Program-made: the position numbers and the translations under genes
The notes under the pieces: model-generated
Seen by the model: only the letters and a program-made list of their open reading frames with translations
Told to the model about the DNA's origin: nothing
Databases searched by the model: none
Shown: one piece after another, positions 16,417 to 22,363 of the stretch
Position numbering within the stretch: position 1 is the stretch's first letter
How the letters are laid out: every line of letters begins with the position of its first letter
NCBI RefSeq assembly: GCF_023516595.1
Contig: NZ_JAMGBG010000122.1
Coordinates: 1-32,308 of the forward strand
Reading direction: 5' to 3'
Source: Streptomyces neyagawaensis
GTDB lineage: Bacteria > Actinomycetota > Actinomycetes > Streptomycetales > Streptomycetaceae
DNA: 32,308 nucleotides

Positions 16417-17937
16417 ATGGCTCGATGGCTACGGGGAGCGGCTCTGACAACGGCTGCGGTGCTGATCGCCGGCTGCAGTGGAGCTACCGACAGCGGGAAG
16501 GGCGAGAGCGCCGGGTCCGCATCAGCGGCCCCCTCACCTTCCGCGGTCCCCGCGCAGAAGCTCGACTGGGGGCGCTGCGAGGCGACGTCGGAGGGTCCGG
16601 CGCCCGGCGGCGACTGGCGGTGCGCGACGCTCAAGGTCCCGCTGGACTGGTCGAAGCCGGACGGCGAGACGATCGGGCTGGCGCTGATCCGCAGCGAGGC
16701 GACCGGGGACCGGAGCGAAAGACTCGGCTCGCTCCTGTTCAACTTCGGCGGACCGGGCGGCTCGGGGGTCTCCACGATGCCCTCGTACGCCGGTCTCACG
16801 AGCGAGCTGCACAAGCGGTACGACCTGGTGAGCTGGGACCCCCGGGGCGTCGGCGGGAGTGAAGGGGTGCGCTGCCGCAGCGACAAGGAGATCCAGGCGG
16901 CCGAGTCGGTGGACGCCACTCCGGACGACGCCGCCGAGGAGACGGCCTTCTTCGACGACGCGGCCTCCTTCGGCGCCGGCTGCGAGCGGGCAGCGGGCAA
17001 GCTCCTGTCCCATGTGTCGACCGCCGACACCGCCCGTGACATGGACCTCATCCGCCGAGCGGTCGGCGATCGGAAGATGCACTACTTCGGCATCTCGTAC
17101 GGCACGGAGTTGGGCGGCGTCTACGCCCATCTCTTCCCCGGGAACGTCGGGCGCCTCGTGCTGGACGCGGTCGTCGACCCGACCGCCGACACGGTGGGCC
17201 ACGCCAAGAACCAGACCCTGGGCTTCCAGCGCGCGCTCGACAACTACCTCGCGTCGACGGGCCAGGACCCGACGAAGGGCACCCGGAAGATCGCGGACCT
17301 GCTGGAGCGGATCGACGCCGATCCCCTGCCGACGACGTCCGGACGGGAGCTCACCCAGACCCTGGCGATCACCGGTATCGTCCTGCCGCTCTACAGCGAG
17401 CAGAGCTGGCCCGGCCTGACGAGCGCTCTCGACGCGGCGGAGGACGGCGACGGCACGGAGCTGCTGGCGCTCGCCGACGGTTACAACGAGCGGGACCCCT
17501 CGGGCCGCTACGGCACGACGACCCACTCGCAACGGGTCATATCGTGCCTGGACCAGAAGCAGCGGCCGACACCTCAGGAGACGAAGACACTGCTGCCCGG
17601 GTTCAGGAAGCTCTCGCCCGTGTTCGGCGAGTTCCTGGGCTGGGACACCGCGGGCTGGTGCCACGGCTGGCCGGTACCCGGCCTGGCGGACTCACCGGAG
17701 GTGAGCGCGCCCGGGGCCGATCCCGTTCTCGTCGTGGGCAATACCGGGGACCCGGCGACGCCGTACGAGGGCGCCGAGAAGATGGCGCGGGAGCTGGGCG
17801 ACGACGTCGGTGTGATGCTCACCTGGAAGGGCGAGGGCCACGGGGCGTACGCCAGCGGCAGCAGCTGTGTCGACTCGACGGTGAACGCGTATCTGCTGGC
17901 CGGCCGGGTGCCGAAGGACGGAAAGGTCTGCACGTAG
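16417..17937 (+). CDS. Secreted lipoprotein tripeptidyl aminopeptidase, SlpD/SlpE-like, second tandem copy
   Basis: 506 residues, colinear with and clearly paralogous to the preceding gene, sharing KLDW near the mature N-terminus, NFGGPGGSG, HYFGISYGTELGGVYAH, SAPG and GNTGDPATPYEGA. The lipoprotein signal ends at lipobox IAGC with Cys20. The catalytic triad candidates are Ser in GISYG, Asp in GNTGDPATP and His in GEGHGAYASG. A Ser/Ala/Pro-rich linker follows the lipid anchor. The start ATG at 16417 has a strong purine run, AAGGGGGG (16401-16408), 8 bases upstream. The frame also opens with TTG at 16411. It probably has its own promoter in the 116-base gap and ends just before a strong hairpin. 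Predicted to release N-terminal tripeptides outside the cell. Confidence 0.92.
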   Translation: MARWLRGAALTTAAVLIAGCSGATDSGKGESAGSASAAPSPSAVPAQKLDWGRCEATSEGPAPGGDWRCATLKVPLDWSKPDGETIGLALIRSEATGDRSERLGSLLFNFGGPGGSGVSTMPSYAGLTSELHKRYDLVSWDPRGVGGSEGVRCRSDKEIQAAESVDATPDDAAEETAFFDDAASFGAGCERAAGKLLSHVSTADTARDMDLIRRAVGDRKMHYFGISYGTELGGVYAHLFPGNVGRLVLDAVVDPTADTVGHAKNQTLGFQRALDNYLASTGQDPTKGTRKIADLLERIDADPLPTTSGRELTQTLAITGIVLPLYSEQSWPGLTSALDAAEDGDGTELLALADGYNERDPSGRYGTTTHSQRVISCLDQKQRPTPQETKTLLPGFRKLSPVFGEFLGWDTAGWCHGWPVPGLADSPEVSAPGADPVLVVGNTGDPATPYEGAEKMARELGDDVGVMLTWKGEGHGAYASGSSCVDSTVNAYLLAGRVPKDGKVCT

Positions 17938-17955
17938 TCGTGGCCACCGCGCAAA

Positions 17956-17984
17956 GGGGCCCGGCACACGCGGTGCCGAGCCCC
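17956..17984. terminator. Terminator hairpin between convergent peptidase and moeZ genes
   Basis: The 12-base arms GGGGCCCGGCAC (17956-17967) and GTGCCGAGCCCC (17973-17984) have one mismatch and a 5-base loop. The hairpin sits between two convergent stop codons and can serve both directions. Confidence 0.75.
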
Positions 17985-18023
17985 TCCGGGAAAAGCGTTC
18001 GCCCGCCGACGGCGGGCACGGAA

Positions 18024-19202
18024 CTAGTAGACCGGCTTGTCGGGCTCGATCTGGTTGACCCAGCCGATCACGCCGCCGCCCACGTGGACGGCGTCGGAGA
18101 AGCCGGCCGACTTGAGGACCGCGAGGACTTCCGCACTGCGGACACCCGTCTTGCAGTGCAGGACGATCTTCTTGTCCTGCGGGAGGCTCTCCAGGGCGGA
18201 GCCCATGAGGAACTCGTTCTTCGGGATCAGCCGGGCACCGGGGATCGAGACGATCTCGTACTCGTTGATCTCGCGGACGTCGATGATGTCGATGTTCTCG
18301 CCGTCGTCGATCCACTCCTTGAGCTGCTTGGGAGTGATCGTCGAGCCCGCGGCCGCCTCCTGGGCCTCCTCGGAGACGACACCGCAGAAGGCCTCGTAGT
18401 CGATGAGCTCGGTGACGGTGGGGTTCTCGCCGCAGACCGCGCAGTTCGGGTCCTTGCGGACCTTGACCTGGCGGTACTGCATCTCGAGGGCGTCATAGAT
18501 CATCAGTCGGCCGACGAGGGGCTCGCCGGTGCCGGTGAGGACCTTGATGGCCTCGGTGACCTGGATGGAGCCGATGGACGCGCACAGCACACCGAGGACA
18601 CCGCCCTCGGCGCACGAGGGGACCATGCCCGGCGGCGGGGGCTCCGGGTACAGGCAGCGGTAGCAGGGGCCGTGCTCGGACCAGAAGACGGACGCCTGGC
18701 CGTCGAAGCGGTAGATGGAACCCCAGACGTACGGCTTGTTCAGCAGCACGCAGGCGTCGTTGACCAGGTAACGGGTCGCGAAGTTGTCGGTGCCGTCGAC
18801 GATCAGGTCGTACTGGCTGAAGATGTCCATCACGTTGTCGGCCTCGAGCCGCTCCTCGTGAAGGATCACGTTCACGTACGGGTTGATGCCGAGGACGGAG
18901 TCGCGGGCGGACTCGGCCTTGGAGCGGCCGATGTCGGCCTGGCTGTGGATGATCTGACGCTGCAGGTTCGACTCGTCGACCTCGTCGAACTCCACGATGC
19001 CGAGCGTCCCGACGCCCGCCGCGGCCAGGTACATCAGCGCCGGCGAGCCCAGGCCGCCGGCGCCCACACAGAGCACCTTGGCGTTCTTCAGCCGCTTCTG
19101 CCCGTCCATCCCGACGTCGGGGATGATCAGGTGGCGGGAGTACCTGCGGACCTCATCTACGGTGAGCTCGGAAGCGGGCTCGACCAGGGGTGGCAGCGAC
19201 AC
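18024..19202 (-). CDS. moeZ: MoeZ: adenylyltransferase/sulfurtransferase (ThiF/MoeB domain plus rhodanese)
   Basis: 392 residues. The ThiF/MoeB/E1-like domain has the ATP-binding VGAGGLGSPALMYLAAAGVG, the ESNLQRQ motif, DGTDNFATRYLVND and two zinc CxxC pairs (CYRC and CAVC). The C-terminal rhodanese domain has the active-site loop CKTGVRS. The family adenylates the C-terminal Gly-Gly of sulfur carriers (MoaD, CysO, ThiS types) and transfers sulfur to them, serving molybdopterin, cysteine and thio-natural-product synthesis. The start is GTG at 19200-19202 with GGAG upstream. A SigR-like promoter lies at 19247-19272. It is monocistronic, ending at the bidirectional terminator at 17956. From memory it corresponds to mycobacterial MoeB1 (Rv3206c), which has the same neighbours. 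Confidence 0.95.
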   Translation of the reverse strand: MSLPPLVEPASELTVDEVRRYSRHLIIPDVGMDGQKRLKNAKVLCVGAGGLGSPALMYLAAAGVGTLGIVEFDEVDESNLQRQIIHSQADIGRSKAESARDSVLGINPYVNVILHEERLEADNVMDIFSQYDLIVDGTDNFATRYLVNDACVLLNKPYVWGSIYRFDGQASVFWSEHGPCYRCLYPEPPPPGMVPSCAEGGVLGVLCASIGSIQVTEAIKVLTGTGEPLVGRLMIYDALEMQYRQVKVRKDPNCAVCGENPTVTELIDYEAFCGVVSEEAQEAAAGSTITPKQLKEWIDDGENIDIIDVREINEYEIVSIPGARLIPKNEFLMGSALESLPQDKKIVLHCKTGVRSAEVLAVLKSAGFSDAVHVGGGVIGWVNQIEPDKPVY

Positions 19203-19246
19203 GGGGACTCCGTTGATCGGTCAATCACTACAGTTGTTCTCCGAGT

Positions 19247-19272
19247 AACACTGCCACGCCCTTTTTCATTCC
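19247..19272 (-). promoter_or_regulatory. SigR-type promoter for moeZ (GGAAT-N18-GTT)
   Basis: On the minus strand, GGAAT (19268-19272) and GTT (19247-19249) are separated by exactly 18 bases. The -35 overlaps the stop codon region of the upstream spherulin-4 gene. Transcription would begin near 19240, giving a leader of about 38 bases. This is the same architecture as the mrx1 promoter at 983-1008. Confidence 0.65.
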
Positions 19273-20015
19273 GAGACACCCGTTCCAACCAGCGAGACAA
19301 TGTCGTCCCAGTAGCCGGGCAGGGTCGCCCAGGGGTCGGCTCGGCCGTCCCGGTCCGTGCGGTCGGTGAAGTAGATCGTGGAGGCGCCCTGCCAGCGGGC
19401 GACGCGCAGCGCCTCGTCGAGGTGGACGCGGGGCACACCGTGGACGAAGTGGCAGAAGCGTTCGGGAGGGTGGTCGGCGGTCCATTCGGCGACCTGGGAC
19501 CAGCGGTAGTCCCTCCAGGGCCCGGAGAAGGTCACGAGTTGGTCGGCGCTCTCGGCATATCCGGGATGGGGATGGGTGCCGTGGCCGAGCACCATGTGGC
19601 CGCCGCCGAGGAGTGCCCGGAGGGTGAGGACGGTGCGGCTGGTCCCGGGGAGTGCGCCGCGCTCGGTGGGACAGCGGTCGAGGAGGTAGCCGTCGACCTG
19701 GTACCAGTCGAGGTGGCGGTGGGCGTCGGCGACGATCTCGCCGAAGGGGCGTGCGCCGTGGGCCACGTCGAGGTGGCCGAGGACCCGGACGCCGGCGTTG
19801 CGGAGCCGTCCCGCGGCCTCCAGACAGAGCGGGTCGGGGCGGTTGCCGGGGCCGTCGGAGACGTTCAGGACGACCCAGTGCAGAGGGGTCCCGGGGCGGG
19901 TGAGTTCGCCCCATTCCAGCGGGGCGACAAGGGGGTGCGCATAGCCGGGGATGCCGAGGCCGGCGCTCAGGCCTGTGCTGGCGGTGCCGGACGGGGTGGA
20001 GGTCAGATACGGCAT
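19266..20015 (-). CDS. Spherulin-4 family protein (GH135/Sph3-like fold), divergent active site
   Basis: 249 residues with the spherulin-4 pattern of a TIM-barrel: IPGYAHP near the start, WVVLNVSDGPG, AGVRVLGHLDVAHGARP, YQVDGYLLD (about 105-113), GTHPHPGYAESADQLVTFSG (about 146-165) and a C-terminal IYFTDRTDRDG...PGYWDDIV. Fungal Sph3 (GH135) cleaves galactosaminogalactan. From memory, family members carry Asp-Glu where this protein has D113-R114, and Glu (FEG) where it has S164 (FSG). It may therefore bind sugar without cleaving it. No signal peptide is seen, so it is probably cytoplasmic. It is the last gene of the four-gene cassette. Its start codon lies inside the end of the epimerase gene (13-base overlap), implying translational coupling. 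Confidence 0.82.
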   Translation of the reverse strand: MPYLTSTPSGTASTGLSAGLGIPGYAHPLVAPLEWGELTRPGTPLHWVVLNVSDGPGNRPDPLCLEAAGRLRNAGVRVLGHLDVAHGARPFGEIVADAHRHLDWYQVDGYLLDRCPTERGALPGTSRTVLTLRALLGGGHMVLGHGTHPHPGYAESADQLVTFSGPWRDYRWSQVAEWTADHPPERFCHFVHGVPRVHLDEALRVARWQGASTIYFTDRTDRDGRADPWATLPGYWDDIVSLVGTGVSE

Positions 20016-20962
20016 GCGGCCTCCATCCAGATGTCGGCGAGGGACTCCTCCAGATTGATACGGGGCCGCCAGCCGAGCCGGTCGCGGGCGGTGCGGACAT
20101 CGGCCTGCTGCCAGCTGCCGCAGCCGTCCGGGTAGGGATAGGCGACCGGAGGGGTGTGGTCCGGTTCGGGCCGGGGGTGGCCGATGGTGGGCCTCAGGTG
20201 CCCGGGCGGGGTGTCGAGTTCGTGGAGGGCTCCGCCGTAGCCGGCGACACGGGCGAGGACGGCGGCGGCGTCGCGGAGGCGCACGGCCCGGCCGGACCCG
20301 ATGTTGATCACGCCTTGGGCAGCGGAGAGTGAGGCGGCGTGGACGGCGCGGGCGACGTCTCGGACGTCGACGAAGTCGCGTTGGACGCCGAGGCCGCCGA
20401 GTTTGAGTTCGCCGTCCCCGGACTGCATGGCGCGCCGCATGGCTTCGGCAAGGCGGCCGAGCGGCGAGCCGGCGGGGGTGCCGGGCCCAGCGGGTGAGAA
20501 GACCCGCAGGACGACGGCGTCCAGACCGGAGCCGAGGACGAGTTCGGTGGCGGCGAGTTTGCTGACACCGTACGGGCCGCCGGGGCGGGGCACGGCGTCC
20601 TCGGCGGTGGAGGAGCCGGGCTGGCTGGGGCCGTATTCGGCGCCGCAGCCGATCTGCACCAGGCGGGCCCCGCAGCCGCTGCGGCGGAGGGCCTCGCAGA
20701 CGGTGGCGACGGCGACGGTGTTGTACCGGGTGAGTTCGCGGGCGCCGCCGCGGGTGGCTCCGGCGCAGTTGATGACGACGCCGGGGTGGACCGCGTCCAG
20801 GAAGCGGGTGAGCGCGCCGGGGCTGCCGGTGGCGAGGTCGAACCGTACGTCGGCGTCGTCGCCGCGTCCGAGCGCGGTGAGTTGGACGGCCGGGTCGGCG
20901 AGGAGGCGTTCGGCGACGAAGCGGCCGAGGTATCCGTTGGCTCCGATCAGCAGGACCCTCAT
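20003..20962 (-). CDS. NAD-dependent sugar-nucleotide epimerase/dehydratase (extended SDR)
   Basis: 319 residues. The Rossmann motif is GANGYLG (about residues 7-13), with the downstream NCAG motif and the catalytic pair YGVSK. QRDFVDVRDVARAV and NIGSGRAVRL are typical of UDP-sugar epimerases and reductases. The usual catalytic Ser/Thr segment (SSSxVYG in GalE) reads IGCGAEYG here, so Ser appears replaced by Cys. The likely role is interconverting or reducing a nucleotide sugar for the cassette's glycosyltransferase; the exact reaction is not predictable. The start ATG (20960-20962) has GGGAG upstream and overlaps the stop of a 15-codon leader ORF (ATGA). Its own stop overlaps the spherulin-4 start by 13 bases. 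Confidence 0.88.
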   Translation of the reverse strand: MRVLLIGANGYLGRFVAERLLADPAVQLTALGRGDDADVRFDLATGSPGALTRFLDAVHPGVVINCAGATRGGARELTRYNTVAVATVCEALRRSGCGARLVQIGCGAEYGPSQPGSSTAEDAVPRPGGPYGVSKLAATELVLGSGLDAVVLRVFSPAGPGTPAGSPLGRLAEAMRRAMQSGDGELKLGGLGVQRDFVDVRDVARAVHAASLSAAQGVINIGSGRAVRLRDAAAVLARVAGYGGALHELDTPPGHLRPTIGHPRPEPDHTPPVAYPYPDGCGSWQQADVRTARDRLGWRPRINLEESLADIWMEAACRI

Positions 20963-21006
20963 CGGGCGGCTCCCGGGGCGGACTCTCCGGTTCGGGAGGT
21001 GATCAT
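20959..21006 (-). CDS. Possible 15-residue leader peptide coupled to the epimerase gene
   Basis: The minus-strand ORF reads MITSRTGESAPGAAR. It has the best Shine-Dalgarno in the cassette (AAGGAG, 8 bases before its ATG). Its TGA overlaps the epimerase ATG as ATGA. That geometry is typical of translational coupling. Two GC-rich hairpins lie just upstream (21050-21104). It is not rich in a single amino acid, so classical amino-acid attenuation is unlikely. It could be a real regulatory leader, or simply a remnant of an ancestral in-frame start. Confidence 0.45.
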   Translation of the reverse strand: MITSRTGESAPGAAR

Positions 21007-21049
21007 CTGGCGTTCTCCTTATGGGGTGGTGCCGTGGGTGATGAGGTGG

Positions 21050-21073
21050 TCCCGCGGTGTCGGCCCCGCGGGA
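21050..21073 (-). promoter_or_regulatory. GC-rich hairpin 1 upstream of the leader ORF
   Basis: The perfect arms TCCCGCGG (21050-21057) and CCGCGGGA (21066-21073) enclose an 8-base loop. The hairpin lies between the membrane protein stop and the leader ORF and could act as an attenuator or partial terminator inside the operon. Confidence 0.5.
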
Positions 21074-21078
21074 GGTGG

Positions 21079-21104
21079 GGCGCGCGACGGTTGTCCCGCG
21101 CGCC
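21079..21104 (-). promoter_or_regulatory. GC-rich hairpin 2 upstream of the leader ORF
   Basis: The perfect arms GGCGCGCG (21079-21086) and CGCGCGCC (21097-21104) enclose a 10-base loop. It is in tandem with the hairpin at 21050-21073, so both occupy the 204-base gap inside the cassette. Confidence 0.5.
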
Positions 21105-21166
21105 GGTGGGGCTCGGTCGCGGGCTGCGGTCTGTGGTGACCGCGCCGTGGACCGTCCGAGGTGGGG

Positions 21167-22363
21167 TCAGGTCGCCCCCGGCGGGCGGGCGTGGGCCGAG
21201 GCCCGGGTGAGGGTGCGGGTGGTGTGCACGAGGAGGAGGAGTGCGGCGGTGCCGCAGACCAGGGCGGGGACGGCGCCCGGTCCCCAGGCGTCGGTGACCG
21301 TCCGGACGGGGGCGGCCAGGAAGGAGCAGCCGGGCAGGCGGCTCGCGAAGACGGTGGTGAGGGCGCAGGTCTCGGTCAGCGCCGACGTGCACAGGACGAC
21401 GGCGGGGGCGTGCGGGAAGCCGTGGACGGTGAGGAGGCGGGCCAGCAGGAGGAGTGCGCCGAGGGCGACCGCCCCCACGGAGACGGCCGGTTCGTCCAGG
21501 ACTGTGCCGCACAGGGCGAGCAGGGAGACCAGGGCGCACAGATAGAGGGCGAACACCCCGAGCAGCAGGGGCTTCATGGAGTCGGCGAAGTCGGCGAGGC
21601 CGCGGCTGGCGCCGAGTTTGCGGCGGGCACGAACCGAGAGGAGGTGGGCGCACCACAGGGCGGGAGCGCAGCTCAGGGCGAGGGCCAGGACGGGTGCGGT
21701 GGCCAGGGGCCAGGGACCTTCGGGGCCGTCGGCGAGACCGGCGGCGACCAGTCCGTCACCGAGCAGGGCGTACGCGAGCAGCCAGCAGGTCCAGGTGCCG
21801 CTGCGGCCGGTCGTGCCGAGCGGCACCCGGAGCGGGCCGCGGCGGAGGGCGACGCGCAGCCCGAGCGCGACGGCGAGGGCGCCGGCCGCGGCGACGGCGA
21901 GGCGGGGTTGGCCGTGGGTGAGCCGTACACCGGCCACGGCCGCCGCGCAGAGGGCGCCCGGGAGGAGGGCGAGGACCGCCCAGCCGCCACCCGGCCCGGA
22001 CGCGGCGGGCATCGGCCGGCGCTCCGGGGGTGTGTCCGTGTCGCGGGGCACGCGCGCGTACATCTCCTCGGCGAGCGAGAAGACGTCCCGGTGCCGGAAG
22101 CGGGCGGCCGTGCGGTCGGTGACCCCGTGGGCCTCCAGCCCGGCGGCGATCTCCAATGGGTCCACGGCACGTTCGCACAGCTCCCGGTGCCGGTGCATCA
22201 GGGCTTTCACGGGGTCCACGGCCCCGCGTCCGACGGCGGGCGCGGATGCGGATCCGGGGGAGGCCCGGCCTTCGTCATCAGGACCCGGCTCAGCCGGACC
22301 AAACCCGACCAGTTCGTCGGCCCCGTCTCTGGACTCCAGGCCGTCCAACCGCAGCTCGCTCAT
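21167..22363 (-). CDS. Polytopic membrane protein of the exopolysaccharide-like cassette
   Basis: 398 residues. I do not recognise a named family. Residues 1-115 are soluble and hydrophilic, with a conserved-looking helical stretch (DPVKALMHRHRELC, then DPLEIAAGLEAHGVTDRTAA). About eight to ten hydrophobic segments follow, rich in Ala, Leu and Val, e.g. GWAVLALLPGALCAAAVAG, SMKPLLLGVFALYLCALVSL and VPALVCGTAALLLLV. The start ATG overlaps the glycosyltransferase stop as ATGA (22360-22363), so the two are translationally coupled and probably work together. By analogy with Pel loci, where PelF works with the membrane proteins PelE and PelG, it may be the membrane partner or exporter. There is no direct similarity I can claim. 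Confidence 0.8.
   Translation of the reverse strand: MSELRLDGLESRDGADELVGFGPAEPGPDDEGRASPGSASAPAVGRGAVDPVKALMHRHRELCERAVDPLEIAAGLEAHGVTDRTAARFRHRDVFSLAEEMYARVPRDTDTPPERRPMPAASGPGGGWAVLALLPGALCAAAVAGVRLTHGQPRLAVAAAGALAVALGLRVALRRGPLRVPLGTTGRSGTWTCWLLAYALLGDGLVAAGLADGPEGPWPLATAPVLALALSCAPALWCAHLLSVRARRKLGASRGLADFADSMKPLLLGVFALYLCALVSLLALCGTVLDEPAVSVGAVALGALLLLARLLTVHGFPHAPAVVLCTSALTETCALTTVFASRLPGCSFLAAPVRTVTDAWGPGAVPALVCGTAALLLLVHTTRTLTRASAHARPPGAT

Noticed and set aside
17544..20135. 863-codon plus-strand open frame across the peptidase end, moeZ and the spherulin-4 gene
   Set aside because: It crosses a bidirectional terminator and three real genes in other frames; there is no coherent protein family.
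21050..21104. Riboswitch in the cassette gap
   Set aside because: Two simple hairpins do not match any riboswitch core I know; attenuation or termination is the simpler reading.
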